A stretch of 64,000 nt of DNA from Candidatus Paraprochloron terpiosi LD05. Lineage in GTDB: Bacteria; Cyanobacteriota; Cyanobacteriia; Cyanobacteriales; Prochloraceae. Positions 27,554 to 36,337 of this stretch are shown in pieces. Within the stretch, counting starts at the first letter, position 1, and the number at the start of each line of letters is the position of its first letter. A program made the position numbers and the translations under genes. The stretch covers positions 248,001 to 312,000 of the forward strand of contig CP073341.1 of assembly GCA_018141785.1 (NCBI GenBank). Direction: 5' to 3'. The notes beneath the pieces are model-generated. The model searched no databases. It worked only from the letters and a program-made list of their open reading frames with translations, and was not told the origin of the DNA.

Positions 27554-27750
27554 TGTTGCTGATTCTCGATTTCTGCAATAGCCTGCTCGAACGAGATAAC
27601 CTCATCGTCAGACTGCTTAGCTCTATCGTAAGCCCTGATGGCATCTAATTCTTCTAATTCATCTAATATATACTGATACTCCTCTATTCCCAATAGTACC
27701 CCAAGATGATTTCCTTCTGTATCCGTAATGTATCTTTCCTGTATCTGCAT
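27550..27750 (-). CDS. RelB/Phd-like antitoxin
   Basis: A 66-residue acidic protein beginning MQIQERYITDTEGNHLGVLL, with EEYQYILDELEELDAIRAYD and a SFEQAIAEIE tail typical of antitoxins paired with RelE toxins in cyanobacteria. It is upstream of and overlaps the broken relE-like gene by 4 bp. The antitoxin is intact. With its toxin disabled it may act as an orphan antitoxin. Confidence 0.75.
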   Translation of the reverse strand: MQIQERYITDTEGNHLGVLLGIEEYQYILDELEELDAIRAYDRAKQSDDEVISFEQAIAEIENQQQ

Positions 27751-27911
27751 GTTTCTAGGTTTTCAATTTACTCTAATTATATAGCATACCTGGGAGCAGA
27801 GTAATAGGGAGCAAAACTTTATTCGTTCGGGTTGGAGTCTAACAATATGACAGAAAATCCTTCTACAGGGGAGCAATTCATTACCGGGCGGTAAAATCCC
27901 GCCCCTACAAT

Positions 27912-30900
27912 TTACAAACCTTCTATTTTCTCCTCTGCTAAATCGTACAAATCCCGCAATTGGGCTAACTTTTCTTCATCTGCATCCCAAAAACCCCTTC
28001 CTGATGCTTCTAACATCCGTCCAATAATATTGCGAAAAGCTTCTGGGTTTGCTTCTCGCAACTTCTGTGCCATTTCTTCATCCAAAGCATAGGTATCCGC
28101 TGCTTGTTCGTAAACCCAATCATCGGTAAAATCTGCTGTTCCTCCCCAACCGATTAAAGCTGTCATCCGTTGGGATATCTCGTAAGCACCCCCGGAACCC
28201 TGTTCCACCATAGCTTCAGCCCATTTGGGGTTCAGGAGTTTGGTGCGATACTCCAAACGGAGTAAGTCGTTTAATTTCCGGGGAGTGGTATCTTTGGAGA
28301 AGCTTTCCACAAAGGTAGCATTTACTTTTTTCCCACTATACAGCTCTGCTGCTCGTTTCAAACCCCCCGTGTTGCCATAATATTCTTGAATGTCTGTTAA
28401 ACCATATTCCACAGAGTCGATTTCTTGAACAATGGTATCACTAGTCTGGAGCAATTTTGCCAACACTTCCCCCCTTGCTTTCCCCTTATCTTGTCTCCCA
28501 TAGCTAAAGATATTGCGATTTTCCCAAGTATTCCCTAACTCCTCGGAACTTTCCCAATTTCCATCTACTACTCTATCATTGACTAGGGAACCAAAATCCC
28601 CCGCTGGGTTGGAAAATAACCGCGCTGCTGGATTTTCCACCCCTTGGGTTTGTAAGGCTAAAAAGTGCTTGCGAATATAATTCTCTTCTGGAGACTCTTC
28701 CATTTTGGCTGCTCTTTGGAATAAATCGTCCAATAATTCGATAATATTCACAAAGCTATCGCGGAAGATACCCGATAGGTTCGCCAAAACGTCAATACGG
28801 GGATGTGCTACCTCCTCTAAAGGTTGCAATTGGTAACGGACAATTCTGCCGGTACCTTCTTTCACGGGTTGCGCTCCTACTAATTCTAGCAGAATACCTA
28901 AAGATTCCCCTTTAGTCTTAATTGCATCTAAACCCCACAACATGACTGCCACAGTTTCCGGATAAGTGCCATTTTCTTCTAAATGCTGGACAATAATTTT
29001 CCTGGCAATTTCCCTTCCCCGTTCATAAGCAGCAGGAGACGGCATTCTATAGGGATCTAAAGCGTGGATATTCCTTCCTGTGGGTAAAACTCCTGAACCA
29101 TCTCTTAATAAGTCCCCTCCTGGTGCTGCAGGAATGTATTCTCCATTTAATCCTCGTAATAAGTTGGTCATTTCTTCGTCGGTGCGCAGCAATAAGGAAC
29201 GAATTTGTTCCTCTTCCTCGTCTGAGTGGGGTTTATCTCCAAAATAAGCCTCCTGATAACTATGGATAGCTGTTTCGTCGGGAACTTCTCCGAAAGTATG
29301 CAAACCGGAAGAGAACAGTCGTTGTTCCACCACTTGCAAGTATTGGTAAACTTGGAGAAAATAGTCATTAATCACCCCCTTGCTAAATAAGCGAGCATTC
29401 TCTACGTTAAAAGCAATCCCGGATTTAGCACCTTCGGCAAATTTACAATCCACACTTAACCCGGTATCCACGATTTTCTGACAAATACCCTCAAAGAGGG
29501 CAAAATTCTTTTCTGGATCTTCCCGATATTCTGCAATTAACTCCCGCAACCCTATCAATTCTTTGTACAAACCAGCCCGAGCGTAAGGAGGTACATTGTG
29601 GGAAATCAAGACTCCATAGCCTCGACGTTTGGCTAAAATAGACTCAGAAGGATTATTAGCTGCATAGATATATAAATTGGGCAAATTACCTAAGAAAATA
29701 TCGCTCCAAGAATAACCAGTATTCCCCAAAGGAGAACCGGGTAACCACTCTACTGTACCATGCATACCAAAGTGGATCACTGCGTCTGCTTGCAATTCCT
29801 TTTGTAACCACAGATAAAAAGCTGCATATTGAGGGTGGGGGGTTAAGTCTTTTTCAAACATCAACCGCATGGGATCCCCAGCAATCCCTAAGGGGGGTTG
29901 CACTCCAAGCCAAATATTCCCTAATTCTATCCCCTCAATGAGAAAATCATCTCCGATAGTATTGATACCGGTTCCTGTCAAAGATTGCCATTGTTTTTCA
30001 ATGCGACTTGTGGATAAATATCCCAACCATTCTGTCAAGGTTTTCACATTCACAATCCTAGGGTTATCAGGGTTTTCTAACCTGCGAATCAATTCCGAGC
30101 CATCTTCTGGCAACTTACCTACATTATAGCCCTTTTCCTGCAAAGTTTGTAACAATTTCAACAAACTGCGAGGCACGTTTAATAAAGCAGCAGTTCCCGT
30201 GGCTCCATAACCGGGAGGAAAGCCATATAAAATAATGGCAACCTTCTTTTTTGCAGGAGGTGTTTGGCGCAGTTTAATCCAACTTTTAATCCTCCCAGTC
30301 AACCTTTTAACTCGTTCGGGAATTAAATAGATATCTTCCCCCACCAAACCCCCTAAAGGTATAGTATCGATGGCTCCATCTAATTCTGGTAAAGCATATA
30401 GTACTACACTTTGTAATCCGCCGATTCCTTGTTTCGTCCAAGAGTAAATATCTTGGATTAAGAGGGGAGCAGCTACTATATAGGGTACATTCTTTTCAGT
30501 GAGAATACCTTGAGCAACTTCTACCTGTCTTCCTGCTTCCATGGACCCAGCAGGACCTCCTACTAAAGGAAACCCAATAGTCGAGACAATAGCATCCACT
30601 TTCACCCCTTTTTCACCTGCTCCACCATTCATCCAATCTCGCACGGCAACATGACCTTCCACCCCATTAATAAAGATAGGTAAAGGAGTTAAACCTGCAT
30701 CAGAGAAGGAGCGAATTAATTGAGGGATGTAGGGTTGTTGGGTAATAACGTGCTTGCGGTATAATAAGATACCCACCACAGGAGATAGTTCACCGTGATG
30801 CTGATTATACCAGGTTAGATAAGCCTGAGGGGAAGTAAAATAACCGTTATAATCTGGGTGCAATAATCCCATATTGGGAGTTTCCCTGACTTCCGGGATA

Positions 30901-31472
30901 TCTCCTACTTTCAATCCCAGATACTTTTGGGCGATAGTCCAGCACATAGCAGCCACATTTTCCGTCCCCCCAGCATTCCAGTAGCCGTAAATAATCAGCC
31001 AGTTGCGCAAATCTTGAACTTTTTTCCCGGGGATAAACTTGAGCAGTTTGGGACCAGTTTTCAGGAAACTAATATAACCTGCCAGTCTGTCCTCTTCCCT
31101 ACTGCTGGTGAACTTGCTCAGAAGAAATTTAATCGGTTTGGGCATTCCTTTGGGTTTGTCCCCAATGACGAATTTCCCCAACTGAGTCAGACTGATTAAT
31201 TCTAAAGCTGACTCGAAGACGAGACGAAAGGGAATGTGTTTCACTCGTTCCCGCAACCACATCACTGCGTCGTAGTCGAAAATGAGACTGGCGAAGAACA
31301 CATCTGCATTTTGGAGAGCTGCTGCTACGGTTTCCGGTTCTGTGGTGAGAGAGGAGTCGCTAAATACCTGAATATCTAAATCCCGACAGCGAGAAGTAGC
31401 TAACCGGGCAGCAGTGCGGTATAATTCGGCGTTGAAGGATTCAAATCCGGCGATTAAGACGATTCGTTTCAT
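27912..31472 (-). CDS. chlH: magnesium chelatase subunit H family protein (ChlH homologue, 1186 aa)
   Basis: A 1186-residue member of the ChlH/BchH/CobN superfamily. It begins MKRIVLIAGFESFNAELYRT. It contains the CobN/Mg-chelatase core: FGMHGTVEWLPGSPLG near residue 570, SDIFLGNLPNLYIYAANNPSE, and GGLKRAAELYSGKKVNATFV in the C-terminal third. Standard cyanobacterial ChlH is about 1330 residues and starts differently, so this is probably the shorter second H-type paralogue. It would bind protoporphyrin IX (chlorophyll pathway) or a corrin. No chlI, chlD or cobST gene is nearby. Family membership is certain; substrate is inferred. Confidence 0.82.
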   Translation of the reverse strand: MKRIVLIAGFESFNAELYRTAARLATSRCRDLDIQVFSDSSLTTEPETVAAALQNADVFFASLIFDYDAVMWLRERVKHIPFRLVFESALELISLTQLGKFVIGDKPKGMPKPIKFLLSKFTSSREEDRLAGYISFLKTGPKLLKFIPGKKVQDLRNWLIIYGYWNAGGTENVAAMCWTIAQKYLGLKVGDIPEVRETPNMGLLHPDYNGYFTSPQAYLTWYNQHHGELSPVVGILLYRKHVITQQPYIPQLIRSFSDAGLTPLPIFINGVEGHVAVRDWMNGGAGEKGVKVDAIVSTIGFPLVGGPAGSMEAGRQVEVAQGILTEKNVPYIVAAPLLIQDIYSWTKQGIGGLQSVVLYALPELDGAIDTIPLGGLVGEDIYLIPERVKRLTGRIKSWIKLRQTPPAKKKVAIILYGFPPGYGATGTAALLNVPRSLLKLLQTLQEKGYNVGKLPEDGSELIRRLENPDNPRIVNVKTLTEWLGYLSTSRIEKQWQSLTGTGINTIGDDFLIEGIELGNIWLGVQPPLGIAGDPMRLMFEKDLTPHPQYAAFYLWLQKELQADAVIHFGMHGTVEWLPGSPLGNTGYSWSDIFLGNLPNLYIYAANNPSESILAKRRGYGVLISHNVPPYARAGLYKELIGLRELIAEYREDPEKNFALFEGICQKIVDTGLSVDCKFAEGAKSGIAFNVENARLFSKGVINDYFLQVYQYLQVVEQRLFSSGLHTFGEVPDETAIHSYQEAYFGDKPHSDEEEEQIRSLLLRTDEEMTNLLRGLNGEYIPAAPGGDLLRDGSGVLPTGRNIHALDPYRMPSPAAYERGREIARKIIVQHLEENGTYPETVAVMLWGLDAIKTKGESLGILLELVGAQPVKEGTGRIVRYQLQPLEEVAHPRIDVLANLSGIFRDSFVNIIELLDDLFQRAAKMEESPEENYIRKHFLALQTQGVENPAARLFSNPAGDFGSLVNDRVVDGNWESSEELGNTWENRNIFSYGRQDKGKARGEVLAKLLQTSDTIVQEIDSVEYGLTDIQEYYGNTGGLKRAAELYSGKKVNATFVESFSKDTTPRKLNDLLRLEYRTKLLNPKWAEAMVEQGSGGAYEISQRMTALIGWGGTADFTDDWVYEQAADTYALDEEMAQKLREANPEAFRNIIGRMLEASGRGFWDADEEKLAQLRDLYDLAEEKIEGL

Positions 31473-31520
31473 AGTTTAAGTTTAGTGGCGTTGCTGAATC
31501 AAGATATGAAATAATAATAA

Positions 31521-31550
31521 ACCGCAGAGGCGCAGAGGACACAGAGGAAA
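31521..31550. repeat. degenerate CGCAGAGG-type repeat upstream of chlH
   Basis: CCGCAGAGGCGCAGAGGACA and following bases, 50 bp upstream of the chlH start. It is part of the loose short-repeat class. Nearby, GGCGTTGCTGAA (31489) and TATGCAACGCCAG (31587) are loosely inverted. Confidence 0.45.
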
Positions 31551-31643
31551 AAGAGAGCAGCTCCTTCTTACTCATTCATATCTCAATTATGCAACGCCAG
31601 TTTAGTATATGGTGTTATTATAAACCGCAGATGAACACAGATG

Positions 31644-31685
31644 ATTGCGAAGCAAAGCGTAAGCAACCGCCTTTGGCGTCCGCAG
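31644..31685. repeat. dispersed repeat ATTGCGAAGC...GGCGTCCGC (family C)
   Basis: ATTGCGAAGCAAAGCGTAAG followed by CAACCGCCTTTGGCGTCCGC. The same unit is at 35229-35290 and 36211-36267, a shorter form is at 57543-57573, and a related tail is in the fur gene. Confidence 0.75.
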
Positions 31686-31734
31686 ATAGTCAATGTTATG
31701 AACACTGTAGCCATATTTCCCAAGCTAAGAGCGT

Positions 31735-31879
31735 TCCCTTGTTTCAAGCCTCGAGCCAGGTTCAAAAGCGAATTGAAACGTTGTTGCTAAAACAGCAGCA
31801 GGTTAATTTGAGTGTGTCCGAGGAGCAGGAATTAGATTGCTATTTTGTTCTGATTCCTTATACCCTCGAAAGCAGTTAA
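31735..31879 (+). pseudogene. remnant of a small conserved cyanobacterial protein
   Basis: Within a 96-residue open frame, only the last half looks real: SSQVQKRIETLLLKQQQVNL, then SVSEEQELDCY. This matches the C-terminal helix pair of small cyanobacterial proteins found next to toxin genes (pattern LL-KQQ-G-LS-EEE-ELD-YE). The upstream half is repeat-derived and the usual LVRLAKA ending is missing. I read it as a gene fragment. Confidence 0.5.
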
Positions 31880-32039
31880 ATAGGGCGATCGCGCCCATCG
31901 CCAACATCCGCCGTAATTAAACTCCTACAGGGTTTCAATTGCCCCAATAGATATAGTGTAACACAAAATATTACATTAATATTTAAATATAATAATATAC
32001 AATAGGTAATGTAACAAAATAAACTCATCATCATTCATC

Positions 32040-34022
32040 TTATCGGCGTCCATCTGTGGTTTTGAAATGTTCCCGAAGCAGGTCATGAATAAACCGATAA
32101 CCCCCACCTACTCTTTGCAGGAATAAACGATTTGTTGCGTAGTCCAAAAACCGAGCATAGTTCCAAGGTGCATAACCTTTCTTCCAAAGAACCAACCGCA
32201 AACTAATATTTTGTATGACAGGTATTTCGCTCCTCAACATTTTTGACACAAATGCAATACCTATAACAGGTATTAAGGTATGCAACCACCTAAAATCATT
32301 TACTTCTTTCCAGATCCAAATTAACAACGCTAACAAAGGGCTACTCATTAACCCAATAGTTACTACATTTTTTAGAGAATTCCAAATTCCTTGATTGGGG
32401 TAAGTTTTGTTCTGAAATTCTTGAGTTGATCGCATTGACAGCTGCCTTAACATCCAACCTAACATTAGCACGTAAATCAACCCGACAATCAACCCGGAAA
32501 TCAACCCGTAAATCAGCACGGGATTCAGCCCGAAAGTATACCCGTAAATCAGCACGTGAATCAGCCTGAAAATCAACCCGTAAATCAGCTCTCCAAACCC
32601 TATTTCCCTTGGAGTCAACCAATAAGGAGTTATTTTGTAAATAAAGAACTCAGTCTGATTTTCTTCAATCAACCGCTGGGCTAACCAACCCAACCAGCGC
32701 CTCGTTTCCTTCTCCTGAGGCTGATTTTTCCCCTCATAAGGACGTTTGAACATTCTGCGAATATAAGCTTCAAAGAGATAGTGCAACCGTTCCTCCTGGG
32801 AAGAGAACCCTTTCCATTGCTCCAGAGCAATTTCCTGAACAGACAGCACAAGAATCGTTAAAAACAAAGGTTTAGTCACCAATTCTTGTAACTCCCTATC
32901 TCCCTGAATATCTTCCCATAAATCCCTATTTCCCGTATCTTCCAGAAACTGGAACACCTTCTCTTCCGTCAAAGGAAGCAGTTTCACAGCATTATGTAAC
33001 TCCAGTTGTTCTTCGTAAAGATTATACTCTTCCTCACGACTGCAAACCACCACAGCTGTACTCCAACCAGAAAGAAATTGATTAATTTTCTCCACACACT
33101 TGGGTTGACGAGGTGCTGCTAACTCATCCAAACCATCCAAAAGAGGAATTATCGCCTGTTCTTGCACCAATTTCCGAGCAATATCTTCCCCTATGCCATA
33201 TTTAATCCTTCTCAATATGCCATCTTTAACCCCTCTCAACTCCTGAACTAACCAATCCTCAATACTCTGGTTATCCTTCTTCCAAGAAGATAAATTAAAT
33301 AGTACAGGAATAGGTTCTTGTTCGTCCTTTATCGCCCTCTGAACCAACTTCTGAGCTAATTTAACCAACTCCGTAGTCTTTCCAGATCCAGGTTCACCGA
33401 AAATGAACAGCTTCCCAGCAATCTCTTCCCGGTCAAAAACATCTATAATAGAAGTATTCTCCAACCTAGACTTAGGTTTAGTTCCGGTTTTCACTTCGAT
33501 TGAATAACGAAATTCCACCTGTTCTGGGTTTTCTTCCTTATCCAAAATCATATAAACTCGGTTCTGGAGAGAATGGTACAATATACCTGCCACGTCCTCT
33601 TTCACACGTTTTAATAACTTAGCCTCATCGTTCCCTCGTTTCCTAGGAGTGGGTTGTGGAGTATTATTGTGATATAGTCTTTTATTATTTCGCCAATCTT
33701 CCAGAGCATTAATGACAAAACTAGCAGCGGGGTGATTGAGAAATTGAACCAAAGCTTGAACAGCACCCGCTCTGAGAGCACTGAGTATCCTATCAATAAC
33801 TTCAATAATTTTCATAGCCACAGTCATTTTACCAGTAGTAGTATTTATAGCACAAGTTGGCCCCAATTGTTCCAGCAACTGCTGAATTTCCCCAGCCACT
33901 TCTGCCAAACCTTCCTTTCCTCCTGAGTAGTCGTAGAAATCCCGACCCGCGTACTTTCCCCCTTTTGTTACATGAATTTCTGTGTAATCCCTACCAGCGG
34001 ACCTACCTTTATCTTGGGACAT
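32040..34022 (-). CDS. NACHT-domain NTPase with C-terminal membrane repeats
   Basis: A 660-residue STAND-type protein. The N-terminus (~7-35) carries two AGRDY/AGRDF units of the kind that precede many cyanobacterial signalling NTPases. A helical region follows. The NACHT domain has a Walker A FIFGEPGSGKTTELVKLA (GEPGSGKT ~209-216), a Walker B with the LLDGLDEL acidic cluster (~294-301) and a sensor-like VVVCSREEE. Residues ~475-530 are tetrapeptide repeats of the form GLIY/GLIF/VLIY, predicted to be membrane-spanning, and two further hydrophobic segments follow. The end is RFIHDLLREHF. Bacterial NACHT proteins include antiphage sensors, so defence is possible but unproven. Confidence 0.85.
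   Translation of the reverse strand: MSQDKGRSAGRDYTEIHVTKGGKYAGRDFYDYSGGKEGLAEVAGEIQQLLEQLGPTCAINTTTGKMTVAMKIIEVIDRILSALRAGAVQALVQFLNHPAASFVINALEDWRNNKRLYHNNTPQPTPRKRGNDEAKLLKRVKEDVAGILYHSLQNRVYMILDKEENPEQVEFRYSIEVKTGTKPKSRLENTSIIDVFDREEIAGKLFIFGEPGSGKTTELVKLAQKLVQRAIKDEQEPIPVLFNLSSWKKDNQSIEDWLVQELRGVKDGILRRIKYGIGEDIARKLVQEQAIIPLLDGLDELAAPRQPKCVEKINQFLSGWSTAVVVCSREEEYNLYEEQLELHNAVKLLPLTEEKVFQFLEDTGNRDLWEDIQGDRELQELVTKPLFLTILVLSVQEIALEQWKGFSSQEERLHYLFEAYIRRMFKRPYEGKNQPQEKETRRWLGWLAQRLIEENQTEFFIYKITPYWLTPREIGFGELIYGLIFRLIHVLIYGYTFGLNPVLIYGLISGLIVGLIYVLMLGWMLRQLSMRSTQEFQNKTYPNQGIWNSLKNVVTIGLMSSPLLALLIWIWKEVNDFRWLHTLIPVIGIAFVSKMLRSEIPVIQNISLRLVLWKKGYAPWNYARFLDYATNRLFLQRVGGGYRFIHDLLREHFKTTDGRR
32455..32600. 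repeat. 12-bp tandem repeats encoding GLIx membrane tetrapeptides
   Basis: About eleven degenerate 12-bp units such as CGTAAATCAACC, CGACAATCAACC and CGTAAATCAGCA lie in frame inside the NACHT gene. On the minus strand each encodes a tetrapeptide ([GV]-L-I-x). The mirror reading frame is also open and yields RADLRVDF-like repeats, which I take as a by-product. Confidence 0.85.
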
Positions 34023-34360
34023 AGTCTATCCAAACCCTATATAAAAAACAAGACCCATTATACAGGAAGATAAGAAAACCCCGCCCCTACACAAAACCAT
34101 TCATCCCTATCCATCTTATCTGCGTTAATCAGCGTTAATCTGCGGATCTACCTTGATTTTGAAAGCTTATCAAAACCCTATCTAACCAACAATTTCCATC
34201 CTACCACATCGGGATTGGCAAGAAAAGGAACACCGAATTCCCTTGTCGTATATAGGGAGTAACTCGTTCAACCCCTTCCAAGGCTAAGAAATGTTGATAA
34301 TGTGTAGATAGGGAAGAGGAGAGATATAATAGAGATAAAACCCTTAAACTTTAAATTAAA

Positions 34361-34723
34361 ATGACGAACCAAACTGCTGTAGAATTTATCAAACAAGCTG
34401 ATATAGAAATACAACGAGGTGATTTCCATGGAGCTTGGAAAATTGCCGTGGAAGGGCTGAAGTATTTCCCAGAGCATGCAGAACTTCAGAAATATGAGTA
34501 TATTCTCGCACCTCCCAAAGTTACAGTGGTTCCTCGCACTCCCAATCAAGATGATGGACAAGCAGATATTGACTGGATTAAGGAAAACCGAAAGCAATAT
34601 AGGGGCTGCTGGGTGGCGCTCAAGAATGGGCAATTATTAGCCAGTGGGAAAGACCTCGATGAAATTGTTGAGCAAATTGGTGAGATTAAGAATACTGGTA
34701 TCCTTGTAACTGTGATTTACTAA
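34361..34723 (+). CDS. DUF5678 domain protein
   Basis: A 120-residue protein. The N-terminal ~50 residues are helical with a TPR-like look (QADIEIQRGDFHGAWKIAVE). Residues ~68-120 hold the DUF5678 module, DWIKENRKQYRGCWVALKNG followed by LLASGKDLDEIVEQI. In cyanobacteria this module is often encoded just before an aspartyl-protease-like gene, as here. The stop TAA shares its last base with the next gene's ATG (TAATG), indicating coupled translation. The function is unknown. Confidence 0.8.
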   Translation: MTNQTAVEFIKQADIEIQRGDFHGAWKIAVEGLKYFPEHAELQKYEYILAPPKVTVVPRTPNQDDGQADIDWIKENRKQYRGCWVALKNGQLLASGKDLDEIVEQIGEIKNTGILVTVIY

Positions 34724-35178
34724 TGACACTTCTTTGCTTTTCCAACGGCGAATCCTTTGCAACCGGCGCAACACGCTACTCTTATCGTCCCGTAACAGAC
34801 ACAGAAACTACAAATCGGATCATTCTTAAAGTTGAAATTCAAGGAGTGACAACTCAAGCTGTAGTGGATACAGGCGCACCTTATGTGATTTGTGCGCCAA
34901 AAATTGCCAAACGCGCCGGAGTTGATCCGGTATCGGCGCTTAGCTCAGAGACCATGTTGATTCGTGGCATGATACTAAATGGGTCTCTGTTTCGTCTCAA
35001 TGTCCGATTAGTTGCAAGAGAGGGGGATAATTTAGATGTGGATGCAACAGTTTTTGTCCCGGACTCAGCGTCCTCTTGGGGCGATTTTCCCTCCTTTATT
35101 GGTTTGGCTGGATTTTTAGAAAGAATTCGGTTTGCCTTCGACCCCAATACGGACACCTTTTATTTTGGTTCTTTGTAG
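34723..35178 (+). CDS. retropepsin-like aspartic protease
   Basis: A 151-residue single-domain protein. VTTQAVVDTGAPYVICAP near 42-60 holds the DTGA active-site motif of retroviral-type aspartyl proteases. LIRGMILNGSLFRLNVRLVA and the FPSFIGLAGFLERIRFAFD tail, with a hydrophobic I-G-L turn, fit the second half of the fold. Such enzymes act as dimers. It overlaps the DUF5678 gene by one base. The substrate is unknown; the pair is recurrent, so the DUF5678 protein may be its partner or target. Confidence 0.82.
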   Translation: MTLLCFSNGESFATGATRYSYRPVTDTETTNRIILKVEIQGVTTQAVVDTGAPYVICAPKIAKRAGVDPVSALSSETMLIRGMILNGSLFRLNVRLVAREGDNLDVDATVFVPDSASSWGDFPSFIGLAGFLERIRFAFDPNTDTFYFGSL

Positions 35179-35228
35179 GGTGCGGCACTGCCCACCTTAC
35201 TATCTGCTTGCCGGGACAGTGCGTTACC

Positions 35229-35290
35229 ATTGCGAAGCAAAGCGTAAGCTTTGCGTAAGCAACCGCCCTTGGCGTCCCGGATGGTGTGGC
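35229..35290. repeat. dispersed repeat ATTGCGAAGC...GGATGGTGTGGC (family C)
   Basis: ATTGCGAAGCAAAGCGTAAG, then CTTTGCGTAAGCAACCGCCC, then TTGGCGTCCCGGATGGTGTG. It lies between the protease gene and the interrupted LRR gene. GAAGCAAAGC and AAGCTTTGC create a small internal hairpin. Confidence 0.75.
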
Positions 35291-35319
35291 CTCTTGTAAA
35301 AGACAATATAAAGTGTATA

Positions 35320-36156
35320 ATGCAAATAGACAACTTTAACGAAGCTGAGGCAATAATTGAAAGTGCTATTAGATCTAAAGGAAAGAGATTTACTCTGAAT
35401 CTTTTAGGCAGTTACTGGGGAATGCTTCCTGACTCTATTGGAGATATACCGAGCTTAGAGGGGCTTACAATTTGTAATAAGTGTATCAGAGGACATGATG
35501 TTGATGAAATACCCGAAAGCATTGGTAACTTATCTAGTCTGAGAGAACTTTCGATTTATGATTTTTGGTATGGATTAGAGTATCTACCTAAAAGCATTGG
35601 CAACCTTACAAGTTTGGAATTCTTGCATATCGCAGATTGTTAACATCTTAAAGAGTTGCCCAGTACAATCGGTAAACTCAAAAATCTTAGGTCATTATTA
35701 CTAACAGAATGTCAGCTGCCCCTATCTAATTTTGACAAGTTACCTGATACTATTGGACAACTTACCTCTTTAACACGACTGATTATTGACAGCACAATCC
35801 TTGAGTCATTACCAAACACCTTGGGCAATCTTAAAAGTTTAGTTATCCTCCGTATAACTCATAACGAAAAATTGCAACAGTTACCAGAAAGCATTGGTGA
35901 ATTGAACAATCTTCGAGAGTTAATTGCTTCTAAGAACCAGATAATCAGCTTACCAGAAACTATAGGCAGACTGACGCAGTTAGAGAATTTGGAACTTGAA
36001 TATAATCAGTTATCTGGGTTGCCTGACAGCATTGGTAAATTATCTGGATTGCAAGATGATATTGCTCTCTACGGCAATCCCATTACTTATCTCCCTGATG
36101 GTATTCTTGAGCTACCAGTAGATGTGGTTTATACATCCCATTCTTGCCGTTATTAG
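35320..36156 (+). pseudogene. leucine-rich-repeat protein interrupted by an in-frame TAA
   Basis: The frame from the ATG at 35320 encodes an N-terminal cap and then 23-residue leucine-rich repeats of the L-P-x-S-I-G-N-L-x-S-L type (for example LPKSIGNLTSLEFLHIADC). A TAA at 35641-35643 stops it, and the same frame resumes at once with HLKELPSTIGKLKNLRSLLL and runs six more repeats to 36156. CAA in place of TAA would restore one protein of about 278 residues. The repeat periodicity is unbroken across the stop, so the lesion is a point change. It lies close to a NACHT gene on the other strand. Confidence 0.85.
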
Positions 36157-36210
36157 TGATGATGCTCTAACTTTTCCATTGCACAATTACCTCATTTTAA
36201 ACCGCAGATA

Positions 36211-36267
36211 ATTGCGAAGCTTTGCTACCGCAGACGCCTTGGGCGTCCCGGATGGTGTGGCGTCCGC
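36211..36267. repeat. dispersed repeat ATTGCGAAGC...GGATGGTGTGGCGTCCGC (family C)
   Basis: ATTGCGAAGCTTTGCTACCG, CAGACGCCTTGGGCGTCCCG and GATGGTGTGGCGTCCGC, between the LRR gene and metK. A CTCTGCGACTCTGCGACTCT run at 36305-36324 follows, also of the degenerate repeat class. Confidence 0.75.
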
Positions 36268-36337
36268 AGATGGTCACAGATAACTTGGCTGTCTCTTTTT
36301 CAACCTCTCTGCGACTCTGCGACTCTGCGTGAAACTA

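Noticed and set aside
32455..32600. Regular 12-bp repeats considered as a CRISPR array
   Set aside because: There are no spacers, the units are contiguous and in frame, and no cas genes are near.
32341..32622. 93-codon frame with RADLRVDF-type repeats
   Set aside because: It lies on the same strand as the NACHT gene in another frame and is a by-product of the 12-bp repeats.
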